From Curvibacter sp. (GTDB taxonomy: Bacteria > Pseudomonadota > Gammaproteobacteria > Burkholderiales > Burkholderiaceae_C), in NCBI GenBank assembly GCA_003500955.1, contig DNQP01000096.1, forward strand, positions 7,443 through 23,585: a stretch of DNA of 16,143 bases, written 5' to 3'. Shown one piece after another: positions 1 to 6,849 of the stretch. The notes below the pieces were generated by a model that did no database searches, had not been told where the DNA came from, and saw only the letters and a list, made by a program, of their open reading frames with translations. Made by a program: the position numbers and the translations under genes. Positions within the stretch are counted from its first letter, which is position 1, and each line of letters starts with the position of its first letter.

Positions 1-57
1 CCCGCCGCTGGCACGCAGCCGCAGCGTCTGAATCTCTCCCGCCGGAAAGCCTGCCCC

Positions 58-459
58 ATGGACTGGGTCATCCACTACCGCACCCTGCACCACCTGCACA
101 TGGGCCTGGCGCTCACCAGCGGCGCGCTGTTCGCCGCGCGCGGGGCGGGCCTGCTGGCGCGCCAACGCTGGTCGCAGCACCTGGTGCTGCGGCGCCTGAG
201 CGTGATCATCGACACCGGGCTGCTGATCACGGCGCTGCGCCTGCTCTGGGAGTTGCGGCTCAACCCGCTCGTGACGCCCTGGGTGCAGATGAAGCTGGCC
301 GTGCTGCCGCTGTACATCGTGCTGGGCCTGTGCGCCTTCAGGTATGCGCGCCAGCATGAGATTCGGGCGCTGTGCTACCTCGGCGCCCTGGCCTGCTACG
401 GCTTCATCGTCTCGGTGGCGCTGACGCGCTCGCCCTGGGGCCTGTTCACCGCGTGGTGA
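58..459 (+). CDS. SirB2-family membrane protein
   Basis: This 133-residue protein is almost entirely hydrophobic, with about four membrane segments: roughly residues 14-33, 47-64, 75-95 and 102-125. The opening with several histidines (HYRTLHHLHMGLAL), the helix containing RRLSVIIDTGLL and the later PWVQMKL segment match the SirB2 / invasion-expression up-regulator family by recall. The family is widespread in proteobacteria; its biochemical role is not established, and the name comes from a Salmonella locus rather than a proven activity. A GGAAAG element at 43-48 sits nine bases before the ATG and supports this start. The gene converges on the small acidic-protein gene, with only 16 bases between the stop codons and no clear terminator. 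I am confident of the coding call and fairly confident of the family. Confidence 0.85.
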   Translation: MDWVIHYRTLHHLHMGLALTSGALFAARGAGLLARQRWSQHLVLRRLSVIIDTGLLITALRLLWELRLNPLVTPWVQMKLAVLPLYIVLGLCAFRYARQHEIRALCYLGALACYGFIVSVALTRSPWGLFTAW

Positions 460-475
460 GCAGCTGGACGGCCGC

Positions 476-814
476 TCAATCGCTGTCGAGATGGGGGCGT
501 GACATGCCTTCAGCTGGTTCGCCGGTCTCGGGATCGATCCAGTCGGAGATGCCCAGCTCGCTTTCGGCCTCCTGCAGGCTCTCGCCGGGTTCGGGCGCAT
601 CCAGGTCGGCCGCGGCCTCCATATCGGCCTGGGCTTCCTCGAAGCTGTCGTAGGGGCCGAACTCGCGGCCGCCGTCGGACAGGCTCCAGTAGTAGCCGCC
701 GGGGCGTTTGAGCACCTGCCCCACCAGCACCTCATCGGCCTCGGGCACCGCCTTCATGCTGGCGGTCTCGCGGGCCGGGGCGGGCGGACTCTCTGCGGCT
801 TTCTTGCGTGGCAT
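476..814 (-). CDS. Small acidic hypothetical protein
   Basis: This 112-residue soluble protein has no signal peptide or membrane segment. It has three visible parts: a basic, proline/alanine-rich N-terminus (residues 1-20, beginning MPRKKAAESPP); a compact central part (about 28-65) with a G-YYWSLSDGGREFGPYDSFEEA pattern that suggests a small beta-rich fold followed by a helix; and a very acidic tail (about 66-112) rich in Asp and Glu, containing SDWIDPETGEPAEG. I do not recognise a characterised family. The central pattern recalls short conserved domains of unknown function in Burkholderiales, but I cannot name one. An AGGAAGG element lies about seven bases before the ATG and supports translation from 814. 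Its upstream neighbour on the same strand is the DedA gene, separated by 175 bases containing hairpins, so it is probably transcribed separately. Coding is likely; function is unknown. Confidence 0.7.
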   Translation of the reverse strand: MPRKKAAESPPAPARETASMKAVPEADEVLVGQVLKRPGGYYWSLSDGGREFGPYDSFEEAQADMEAAADLDAPEPGESLQEAESELGISDWIDPETGEPAEGMSRPHLDSD

Positions 815-874
815 GTCTGCACCTTCCTGCGCTCAGTGCGCCGGCATCGTCGCGGCCGGCTGGAACACATCCCT

Positions 875-945
875 GGAGCCGACCCCGGCTCCGTGCGACG
901 GACACCGGGCATCAACCCGGTCCTATGATGCACGCAGCCGGCTGC
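875..945. repeat. Three tandem short inverted repeats (hairpin cluster)
   Basis: The 175-base gap between the acidic-protein gene and the DedA gene holds three perfect short inverted repeats in a row. GGAGCCG/CGGCTCC lies at 875-892 (4-base loop), ACCGGG/CCCGGT at 904-921 (6-base loop), and the palindrome GCAGCCGGCTGC at 934-945. None is followed by a T-run on either strand, so they are not classical intrinsic terminators. They may help end dedA transcription or protect an RNA 3' end. A TATGAT -10-like hexamer lies between the second and third repeats on the plus strand (924-929), but no plus-strand gene follows it. Confidence 0.5.
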
Positions 946-989
946 CCCCGGCAAGCTGGTGATTCATCCACCCCGCAGGGCGCAAGCGC

Positions 990-1649
990 CTACTCGGCCG
1001 CTGCCTGGCGCAGCGCCGCGCGCCGGGCCTTCCAGGCGCCGAAAAGCACGATCAGGCCGGGCACCAGGATCAGGCCCCAGATGATCTTGTCCAGATTGGC
1101 CTTGACCCAGGGCAGGCTCCCCAGGAAATAGCCCGCCGTGCAGATGCCCAGCACCCAGATGAAGGCGCCGATGATGTTGTAGAGCGTGAACTTCACACGG
1201 CTCATCTCGGCCACGCCCGCCACGAAAGGCACGAAGGTGCGCAGGAAGGGCATGAAGCGGGCGATGATGATGGTGATGCCGCCGTAGGTTTCGTAGAAGT
1301 TGTGAGCGCGCTCGAAGGCGCGCTTGTTGAAGAAGCGCGAGTCTTCCCACTGGAAAACCTTGGGGCCGACATAGCGCCCGATGCTGTAGTTGCACTGGTC
1401 GCCCAGGATGGCCGCGGCCAGCAGCACCGTCACCGCCACCGGATAGCTCATCAGGCCCGCGCCGGTCATCGCCCCCACCACGAAGAGCAGCGAGTCGCCG
1501 GGCAGAAAGGGCATGACCACCACCCCGGTCTCGACGAAGACGATCAGGAAAAGCAGGGCATAGACCCAGGTGCCGTAGTTCTGCACAAAGGTCTCGAGGT
1601 GCTCATCCACGTTGAGGATGAAGTCGATCAGAAAGGTGATGAGTTCCAT
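990..1649 (-). CDS. DedA-family inner membrane protein
   Basis: This 219-residue polytopic membrane protein has the DedA (VTT/SNARE-associated) family signatures in order: the ETG...MPFLPGD motif at residues 40-52, GDQCNYSIGR at 83-92, and RFMPFLRTFVPFVAG at 131-145. These include the acidic residues and the paired arginines needed by the family. DedA proteins act in the inner membrane; members have been linked to undecaprenyl-phosphate or phospholipid flipping, proton-motive-force homeostasis, and antimicrobial-peptide or dye resistance. Which of these applies here cannot be read from the sequence. Length and motif spacing are normal. No Shine-Dalgarno is visible; a GATAAT hexamer ends eight bases before the ATG, so the transcript may be nearly leaderless. 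The gene is flanked by the small acidic-protein gene downstream and by a minus-strand terminator upstream. Confidence 0.92.
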   Translation of the reverse strand: MELITFLIDFILNVDEHLETFVQNYGTWVYALLFLIVFVETGVVVMPFLPGDSLLFVVGAMTGAGLMSYPVAVTVLLAAAILGDQCNYSIGRYVGPKVFQWEDSRFFNKRAFERAHNFYETYGGITIIIARFMPFLRTFVPFVAGVAEMSRVKFTLYNIIGAFIWVLGICTAGYFLGSLPWVKANLDKIIWGLILVPGLIVLFGAWKARRAALRQAAAE

Positions 1650-1657
1650 GGGGCGTG

Positions 1658-1663
1658 ATTATC
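1658..1663 (-). promoter_or_regulatory. Candidate -10 element of the DedA gene
   Basis: On the minus strand GATAAT (five of six matches to TATAAT) ends eight bases before the ATG at 1649. No good -35 is visible; the expected place falls inside the terminator hairpin at 1674-1697. If used, transcription would start about two bases before the ATG. Confidence 0.35.
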
Positions 1664-1673
1664 CCTGCCCATG

Positions 1674-1697
1674 AAAAACGCCACCCGCAGGTGGCGT
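1674..1697 (-). terminator. Minus-strand intrinsic terminator upstream of the DedA gene
   Basis: Read on the minus strand, a perfect 7-base stem CGCCACC / GGTGGCG (arms 1690-1696 and 1679-1685) with a 4-base loop is followed at once by TTTTT (1678-1674). That is the form of a rho-independent terminator for leftward transcription. No annotated leftward gene lies upstream of it before the plus-strand PAP2 gene, so it either ends an unannotated small RNA or antisense transcript, or insulates the DedA gene. On the plus strand the hairpin is not followed by a T-run. Confidence 0.6.
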
Positions 1698-1728
1698 GGG
1701 GACTTTTATGCAAGGGGCACGCTCTCTT

Positions 1729-1777
1729 GATGAAGTGCACCCGCACGTCGGTGCACTCCAGACAGGTCCTCTTCATC
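1729..1777. repeat. Nested inverted repeats in the DedA-PAP2 gap
   Basis: Two inverted repeats are nested here. The inner pair AGTGCACC / GGTGCACT (1734-1741 and 1750-1757, 8-base loop) is perfect. The outer pair GATGAAG / CTTCATC (1729-1735 and 1771-1777) is also perfect; the two pairs share two bases, so they are partly alternative structures. Such nesting suits a structured RNA or an operator. On the minus strand this segment leads into the terminator at 1674-1697. Confidence 0.45.
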
Positions 1778-1855
1778 GGATGGTCGGCCACCGTGTCGTC
1801 AACAGCCCCCTGCGTCCCAGAGCCCATATCGGCGATTGTGTTGACTCCCGGCCAC

Positions 1856-1884
1856 TTGGAAAGGTGCAAGGGCACGCCTACACT
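1856..1884 (+). promoter_or_regulatory. Sigma-70-type promoter of the PAP2 gene, leaderless arrangement
   Basis: TTGGAA (1856-1861) and TACACT (1879-1884) are separated by exactly 17 bases. The predicted start of transcription, about seven bases after the -10, falls on or next to the A of the ATG at 1892. No Shine-Dalgarno can lie between them, so the transcript would be leaderless. Confidence 0.55.
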
Positions 1885-1891
1885 GACGCCC

Positions 1892-2665
1892 ATGCGCAAT
1901 CCAATCGCGACGTCCGTACTGGCGCTGACCGCCCTGCCGGCACTGCTGCCCGCCCGGGCCGAGGACGGGCTCTGGGACCGGATGGGCCGCGCCGCCTACG
2001 CAGCGGCCAACTCACCGCGCACCTGGGCCCCGCTGCTCGGCGCCGTGGCCCTGCAGGTCGGCGACGCCGACCGCAAGCTGCAGACCCGCATGGCCGAACA
2101 CACGCCGGTCTTCGGCTCCCAGCAGCGCGCTGACGAACGCAGCGACGATTTCCGCAGCTTGTCCCAGAGCCTCTGGGTCGTGACGGCACTGGTCCCCTGG
2201 GAGGATGAACCGGCCGAGGGCTGGTTCGCGGCCAAAGGCCGGGTGGTGCTGACGCAAGGCGGTGCGCGCCTGGTCACGAGCAAGCTCACAGGCGACCTCA
2301 AGGACGGCACCTCGCGCATGCGCCCCAACGGCGCAGGCGAGACCAGCATGCCCTCGGACCACGCCACGCGTGTCTCGCTCTACAACACCATGAGCGTCTA
2401 CAACCTGCAGCGCATGGGCTGGTCGGCGCAGAACGTGGAACGCGCCCAGCTGGGACTGGATGTGCTGGCCGGGGCCACGGCCTGGGCACGGGTGGAAGCC
2501 AACCAGCACTACCCTTCGGACGTGCTGGTCGGCCTGGGCCTGGGCCACTTCATGGGCAGCTTCTTCACCCATGCCTTCCTCGGGCCCGCACGCGCCGAGA
2601 CCCTGCAGGTCTCGCTGCTGCCGGGGCGTGAGCGCTTCGACATCCGGGTGCAGCTGAACTTCTAG
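1892..2665 (+). CDS. Exported PAP2-family phosphatase
   Basis: This 257-residue protein carries the complete type-2 phosphatidic-acid phosphatase signature: K137-x6-RP (144-145), PSDH (154-157) and R200-x5-H206-x3-D210. H206 is the expected nucleophile and H157 the acid/base residue. An N-terminal signal peptide (about residues 1-22, ending LPARAED) suggests export to the periplasm. Family members dephosphorylate lipid phosphates such as phosphatidic acid or undecaprenyl pyrophosphate, or act as non-specific acid phosphatases; the substrate here is unknown. The protein has few hydrophobic helices for a lipid phosphatase, so a soluble or outer-membrane-associated form is likely; the C-terminal strands ending in VQLNF with terminal Phe hint at the latter, weakly. 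The frame is open back to 1655, but the signal peptide and a well-placed promoter select the ATG at 1892. Confidence 0.88.
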   Translation: MRNPIATSVLALTALPALLPARAEDGLWDRMGRAAYAAANSPRTWAPLLGAVALQVGDADRKLQTRMAEHTPVFGSQQRADERSDDFRSLSQSLWVVTALVPWEDEPAEGWFAAKGRVVLTQGGARLVTSKLTGDLKDGTSRMRPNGAGETSMPSDHATRVSLYNTMSVYNLQRMGWSAQNVERAQLGLDVLAGATAWARVEANQHYPSDVLVGLGLGHFMGSFFTHAFLGPARAETLQVSLLPGRERFDIRVQLNF

Positions 2666-2713
2666 GGCCTGTGCACACTGATTTCTCAAATGCGTACAGG
2701 GTGAACAGGCCCT
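2664..2713. repeat. 50-base imperfect inverted repeat between the PAP2 gene and mutL
   Basis: The left arm AGGGCCTGTGCACACTG (2664-2680) and the right arm (2697-2713) pair at 15 of 17 positions; the outer nine bases are perfect. The loop is 16 bases and AT-richer. It begins inside the PAP2 stop codon and ends just before the mutL -10 element. It lacks a T-run. It could be a rho-independent-like barrier, a mobile REP/MITE-type element, or an operator for mutL. Confidence 0.6.
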
Positions 2714-2718
2714 CCACC

Positions 2719-2724
2719 TACAAT
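2719..2724 (+). promoter_or_regulatory. mutL: -10 element of mutL, leaderless arrangement
   Basis: TACAAT (five of six matches to TATAAT) ends six bases before the GTG at 2731, so transcription should begin at or beside the start codon. The -35 region, which falls in the right arm of the 50-base inverted repeat, is a poor match. Confidence 0.5.
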
Positions 2725-2730
2725 GTCCGC

Positions 2731-4623
2731 GTGAACGCCGTCCTCGCCCCTGCCCCGCGTCGCCCGATCCGCGAACTGCCCGACGAGCTGATCAGCCAGA
2801 TCGCCGCGGGCGAAGTCGTGGAACGCCCGGCCTCGGTGGTGCGTGAACTGGTGGACAACGCACTGGACGCCGGCGCCACGCAGATCACCGTGCGCCTGCT
2901 GGCCGGCGGCGTGCGCCTGATCTCGGTGGAGGACAACGGCGGCGGCATCCCGCGCGAGGAATTGCCCATCGCCCTCAAGCGCCACGCGACGAGCAAGATC
3001 GCCAGCCTGCAGGAGCTCGAAGCCGTGGGCACCATGGGCTTTCGCGGTGAGGCGCTGGCCGCCATCAATTCGATCGCGGACATAGCCATCCATTCGCGCA
3101 CGACCGAGCAGTCCAGCGCCTTCCTGCTCGATGGCCGCACGGGCGAGATCCGGCCCGTGGCGCGCAGCACCGGCACCACGGTCGAGGTCAAGGAGCTGTT
3201 CTTCAGCACCCCGGCGCGCCGCAAATTCCTCAAGACCGACGCCACCGAGCTGGCCCACTGCATCGAATCGGTTCGTCGCCACGCCCTGGCCCGCCCCGAT
3301 GTGGGCTTTGCCATCTGGCACGAAGGCAAGCTGGTCGAGCAGTGGCGCGCGTGCAGCGGACCCGAAGCCCTGCAACAGCGCCTGGCCGATGTGCTGGGTG
3401 AGGACTTCATCCACGAATCCGTGGCGGTGGACTTCAGCACAGCGGCCGCGCCCGGCGCCTTCCATGGCGTACGGGTCTGGGGCCGCGCCGGCATCCCGGA
3501 CGCCGCACGCAGCCGCGCCGACCACCAGTTCTGCTACGTCAACGGCCGCTATGTGCGCGACAAGGTGCTCACGCACGCCGCGCGCAGCGCCTACGAAGAC
3601 GTGCTGCACGGCCACAGGCAGCCGGTCTATGCGCTCTACATCGAGATCGACCCGGCGCGCGTGGACGTCAACGTGCACCCGACCAAGATCGAGGTGCGCT
3701 TCCGCGACAGCCGCGAGGTGCACCAGGCCGTGCGCCATGCGGTGGAAAACGCGCTGGCCGCACCGCGCGCCCAGGCCGTGGCCGAAGGCATGGCCCAGCC
3801 CGTCGCCGCCAGCCTGAGCCAGATCGCTCAGCCCCTGGCCCAGCCGGCGTCTGCTGCCTGGACCCAACCCGCTATCAATTTCAGAGCGAACGAGACACCT
3901 GCACGCGGCTACGAAGTGCGTGATCTGGGGGCGCTGTGGCAACCGGGTCCTGCCCTCAGCCCTGAACCTGTCGCGGCGCCGGTGTGGGCCACGACCGCTT
4001 CAGCCTCGACGGCGGTGACTGCCGAGCCCGACAGCGAGACCTGGCCCCTGGGCCGCGCCCTGGCGCAACTGCAGGGCGTCTACATCCTGGCCGAGAACGC
4101 CCAGGGGCTGATCGTCGTCGACATGCACGCCGCGCACGAGCGCATCGTCTACGAGCGACTCAAGAACCAGCTGGATATCAACCAGATCACGAGCCAGCCC
4201 CTGCTGATCCCCGCGAGCTTCGCCGCCACGCCACAGGAGGTTGCCACCGCCGAGGCGCACATCGATACCCTGGCCACGCTGGGCCTGGAGATCAGCCCGC
4301 TTTCCCCCAAGACCCTGGCCGTACGCGCCGTGCCGGCGACGCTGGCCCAGGGCGATGCGGTGGAGCTGGCGCGCAGCGTGCTGGCCGAGCTGGGCCAGCA
4401 CGAGGGCAGCACGGTGATCGAACGCGCGCGCAACGAGCTGCTGGGCACCATGGCCTGCCACGGTGCCGTGCGCGCCAACCGCAAGCTGACGCTCGAAGAG
4501 ATGAATGCGCTGCTGCGCGACATGGAGCGCACCGAGCGCTCCGACCAATGCAACCACGGCCGCCCGACCTGGCGGCAGGTCACGCTCAAGGATCTGGACG
4601 CGCTGTTCCTGCGCGGACGCTGA
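2731..4623 (+). CDS. mutL: DNA mismatch repair protein MutL
   Basis: MutL is the matchmaker of mismatch repair, coupling MutS to strand incision and helicase loading. This 630-residue protein has the GHKL ATPase domain at the N-terminus (conserved LISQIAAGEVVERPASVV near residues 20-37, N43, DNGGG at 68-72, GFRGEAL at 103-109). A proline/alanine/glutamine-rich linker follows (about 345-430), then the C-terminal dimerisation domain. The C-terminus shows the metal-dependent endonuclease motif DMHA-x2-E-x4-E (about 464-475), with C576 and CNHGRP (607-612) completing the site. This marks the nicking type of MutL, unlike E. coli MutL. The frame is open from 2671, with GTG codons at 2671, 2701 and 2731; I chose 2731 because a -10 element ends six bases before it and family similarity begins at once. 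A hairpin follows the stop. Confidence 0.95.
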   Translation: MNAVLAPAPRRPIRELPDELISQIAAGEVVERPASVVRELVDNALDAGATQITVRLLAGGVRLISVEDNGGGIPREELPIALKRHATSKIASLQELEAVGTMGFRGEALAAINSIADIAIHSRTTEQSSAFLLDGRTGEIRPVARSTGTTVEVKELFFSTPARRKFLKTDATELAHCIESVRRHALARPDVGFAIWHEGKLVEQWRACSGPEALQQRLADVLGEDFIHESVAVDFSTAAAPGAFHGVRVWGRAGIPDAARSRADHQFCYVNGRYVRDKVLTHAARSAYEDVLHGHRQPVYALYIEIDPARVDVNVHPTKIEVRFRDSREVHQAVRHAVENALAAPRAQAVAEGMAQPVAASLSQIAQPLAQPASAAWTQPAINFRANETPARGYEVRDLGALWQPGPALSPEPVAAPVWATTASASTAVTAEPDSETWPLGRALAQLQGVYILAENAQGLIVVDMHAAHERIVYERLKNQLDINQITSQPLLIPASFAATPQEVATAEAHIDTLATLGLEISPLSPKTLAVRAVPATLAQGDAVELARSVLAELGQHEGSTVIERARNELLGTMACHGAVRANRKLTLEEMNALLRDMERTERSDQCNHGRPTWRQVTLKDLDALFLRGR

Positions 4624-4626
4624 TCT

Positions 4627-4660
4627 GCCCCGGAAGAGCCGCCAGCCGCTGTTCCGGGGC
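4627..4660 (+). terminator. Hairpin downstream of mutL
   Basis: A perfect 9-base inverted repeat GCCCCGGAA / TTCCGGGGC (4627-4635 and 4652-4660) with a 16-base loop starts three bases after the mutL stop. It is stable but has no T-run, so termination would need Rho or would be partial. It separates mutL from gdhA. Confidence 0.4.
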
Positions 4661-4725
4661 CCTCCCCGTACCGGTCTGGCCCCCTCCGCATTGCCACCCT
4701 TCATGCACAGACGAAGAGCATCTCC

Positions 4726-6069
4726 ATGAAACACGCCTCCCTCTCAGCCTTTCTCGAACGCGTCAGCCAGCACAACCCCGGCCAAGCCGAATACCTGCAA
4801 GCCGTCACCGAGGTGATGGACAGCCTCTGGCCCTACATCGAACAGCACCCCAAGTACGCCGAGCAGGGCCTGCTGGAACGGCTGGTGGAGCCCGAGCGCA
4901 TCATCATGTTCCGCGTGTCCTGGGTGGACGACAGGGGCCAGGTGCAGGTCAACCGCGGCTACCGCATCCAGCACAGCCTGGCCATCGGCCCCTACAAGGG
5001 TGGCATCCGCTTCCACCCCTCGGTCAACCTGTCCATCCTCAAGTTCCTGGCCTTCGAGCAGACCTTCAAGAACGCGCTGACCACCCTGCCCATGGGCGGC
5101 GGCAAGGGCGGCTCGGACTTCGACCCCAAGGGCAAGAGCCAAGGGGAGGTCATGCGTTTCTGCCAGGCCTTCGTGAGCGAGCTGTTCCGCCACATCGGCG
5201 CCGACACCGACGTGCCCGCCGGTGACATCGGCGTCGGCGGGCGCGAGGTCGGCTACATGGCCGGCATGATGAAGAAGCTCAGCAACAGCGCTGCGTCGGT
5301 CTTCACTGGCAAGGGGCTGAGCTTCGGCGGCTCGCTGATCCGCCCGGAGGCCACGGGTTACGGCACGGTCTACTTCGCCGAGGAAATGCTCAAGCAGAAG
5401 GGCATGAGCTTCGAAGGGCTGCGCGTCAGTGTCTCGGGCTCGGGCAATGTGGCGCAGTACGCCATCGAGAAGGCCATGAGCCTGGACGCCAAGGTCGTCA
5501 CCGTCTCCGACTCCAGCGGCACCGTGGTCGACGAAGCGGGCTTCACCCCCGAAAAGCTCACCGTGCTCATGGACGTGAAGAACCACCACTACGGCCGCGT
5601 CAGCGACTATGCGCAGCGGGTGGGGGCCAAGTTCCATGCCGGTGCCACCCCCTGGCATGTACCGGTGGACGTGGCCCTGCCCTGCGCCACGCAGAACGAA
5701 CTCAACGGCGACGATGCCCGTACGCTGGTGAAGCACGGCATCAAGTGCGTGGCCGAGGGTGCCAACATGCCTTCCACGCTGGAAGCGGTGCGCGTGTTCG
5801 AAGAGGCCCGCGTGCTCTACGCCCCGGGCAAGGCCAGCAACGCCGGGGGTGTGGCCACCTCAGGCCTGGAGATGAGCCAGAACGCCAGCCGCCTGATGTG
5901 GACCCGCGACGAGGTGGACACCCGCCTGCACGGCATCATGCGCAACATCCACGCCGCCTGCGTGCGCCACGGCAAGCGTGCCGACGGCAGCGTCAGCTAT
6001 GTGGACGGCGCCAACATCGCCGGCTTCGTCAAGGTCGCCGACGCGATGCTGGCGCAGGGGGTGATCTGA
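4726..6069 (+). CDS. gdhA: NADP-type glutamate dehydrogenase
   Basis: This 447-residue enzyme matches the hexameric NADP-dependent glutamate dehydrogenase in length and pattern. It reductively aminates 2-oxoglutarate with ammonium to give glutamate, in the cytoplasm. Visible landmarks are YRIQHSLAIGPYKGGIRFHP (about residues 79-98, substrate-binding lysine 91), LPMGGGKGGSDFDPKG (121-136, catalytic lysine 127), PAGDIGVGGRE (165-174, catalytic Asp 167), and the dinucleotide-binding SGSGNVAQYA (237-246). VSDSSGTVVD after the second Rossmann strand is the pattern of NADP-using members. A weak GAAGAG element seven bases before the ATG may serve as ribosome site. It follows mutL in the same direction but is separated by 102 bases with a stable hairpin, so it is probably its own unit. 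It converges with the CPBP gene, with 51 bases between stops. Confidence 0.95.
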   Translation: MKHASLSAFLERVSQHNPGQAEYLQAVTEVMDSLWPYIEQHPKYAEQGLLERLVEPERIIMFRVSWVDDRGQVQVNRGYRIQHSLAIGPYKGGIRFHPSVNLSILKFLAFEQTFKNALTTLPMGGGKGGSDFDPKGKSQGEVMRFCQAFVSELFRHIGADTDVPAGDIGVGGREVGYMAGMMKKLSNSAASVFTGKGLSFGGSLIRPEATGYGTVYFAEEMLKQKGMSFEGLRVSVSGSGNVAQYAIEKAMSLDAKVVTVSDSSGTVVDEAGFTPEKLTVLMDVKNHHYGRVSDYAQRVGAKFHAGATPWHVPVDVALPCATQNELNGDDARTLVKHGIKCVAEGANMPSTLEAVRVFEEARVLYAPGKASNAGGVATSGLEMSQNASRLMWTRDEVDTRLHGIMRNIHAACVRHGKRADGSVSYVDGANIAGFVKVADAMLAQGVI

Positions 6070-6120
6070 AGCTGCTGTGCTGCCCCGGCCACTCCGTCGG
6101 AGACAGCCCGACGCAACAGC

Positions 6121-6843
6121 TCAGGCCATCAACGGTTGCACCCGCAGCGCCACGCCCGCAAGCAGTCCGACACCGAGGTGGAAGCTGCCGTGCATGAGCA
6201 TCGCCGCCTCCAGCCCCTGGCGTAGCGCGGCCACGGCGAAGGCCAGTCCCAGCAGGAGGTTCCAGCACAAGGTGCGCAGCAGCAACCCGGCCGTCAGCCC
6301 GCCCGCCTCGATCGCCACCGCCGGCAGGTGGGAAACGGCGAACACCAGCGCTGCCACCAAGGCTGCCCACCAAGCCGCCGCGCGTGCTGGCAGAAAACGG
6401 GACGAGCCCAGCAGCAGCAGGGAGAGCAGGCCCCAACGCATGAGGATCTCTTCGGTCAGTCCACCATAGAGCACGCCGAGCAAGAGCCGCCCGGGATCGG
6501 CGCTCTCCAGCAGGGTGGCAAAGCCCACGGGCCGCCACGCGAAAGCCAGCCAGTGATCCAGCAGCGCGACACCCGCCCCCAGGCCCAGCCCACCCAGGAC
6601 ATAGCGCCCCAGCCCCGCGAGTTCAAGCCGACCACCCAGAACCCAGGGCGAGCGCAGCCCCACCCGCGGCGCTGCCCAGGCCCCCGCCAGGGCGGCAAGC
6701 AGCAGCAACAGCAGGGGATTGATCAGCAAGGCGAGCACGGGTACGCCCGGTGGCGGCGTGAGCACCCAAGGCAGGATCAGAATGCCAGGCAGACCAGCCA
6801 GCAATCCGCGAATGAGGCGTGGCGCCAAGTCGTCAGATGTCAT
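6121..6843 (-). CDS. CPBP-family intramembrane metalloprotease
   Basis: This 240-residue polytopic membrane protein has the CPBP (CAAX protease / bacteriocin-processing, formerly Abi) motifs: EEILMR at residues 131-136, FAVSH with H172, and H218 followed by H222 near the C-terminus. Together these would coordinate the catalytic metal and water within the membrane. About seven hydrophobic segments are visible. Bacterial family members range from bacteriocin self-immunity proteins to peptidases and scaffolds with unknown substrates; there is no bacteriocin gene nearby, so the substrate cannot be guessed. The gene lies downstream of the HIT gene on the same strand with a 66-base gap. It has no Shine-Dalgarno, but a TACGAT hexamer ends six bases before its ATG, so it may have its own leaderless promoter. 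The family call is strong; the role is unknown. Confidence 0.88.
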   Translation of the reverse strand: MTSDDLAPRLIRGLLAGLPGILILPWVLTPPPGVPVLALLINPLLLLLLAALAGAWAAPRVGLRSPWVLGGRLELAGLGRYVLGGLGLGAGVALLDHWLAFAWRPVGFATLLESADPGRLLLGVLYGGLTEEILMRWGLLSLLLLGSSRFLPARAAAWWAALVAALVFAVSHLPAVAIEAGGLTAGLLLRTLCWNLLLGLAFAVAALRQGLEAAMLMHGSFHLGVGLLAGVALRVQPLMA

Positions 6844-6849
6844 GGTCGA

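Noticed and set aside
1..31. Tail of an upstream plus-strand gene ending at the TGA at 29-31
   Set aside because: One frame is open from the window edge to this stop, but nine codons give no evidence of coding.
1655..1891. N-terminal extension of the PAP2 reading frame back to 1655
   Set aside because: The extension crosses the terminator hairpin and nested repeats and has no family similarity. The signal peptide and promoter point to the ATG at 1892.
1603..1899. 98-residue minus-strand frame in the DedA-PAP2 gap
   Set aside because: It reads through a terminator hairpin and T-run and into the start of the DedA gene, with no recognisable protein pattern. A structured RNA explains the region better.
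2671..2730. Longer MutL starting at GTG 2671 or 2701
   Set aside because: These starts lie upstream of the TACAAT -10 element and inside the inverted repeat; known MutL proteins begin close to the RPIRELPDEL segment.
2686..3942. Long minus-strand frame opposite mutL, and similar long antisense or frame-shifted frames at 3984-5225, 4744-5736, 9124-10470, 10268-11521, 11364-12587 and 12619-14055
   Set aside because: They are shadows of well-identified genes, common in GC-rich DNA, with low-complexity His/Arg/Ala/Gly-rich translations and no domains.
6095..6113. Hairpin CGTCGG/CCGACG between gdhA and the CPBP gene as a terminator
   Set aside because: The 6-base stem has no T-run on either strand and is near what is expected by chance in this composition.
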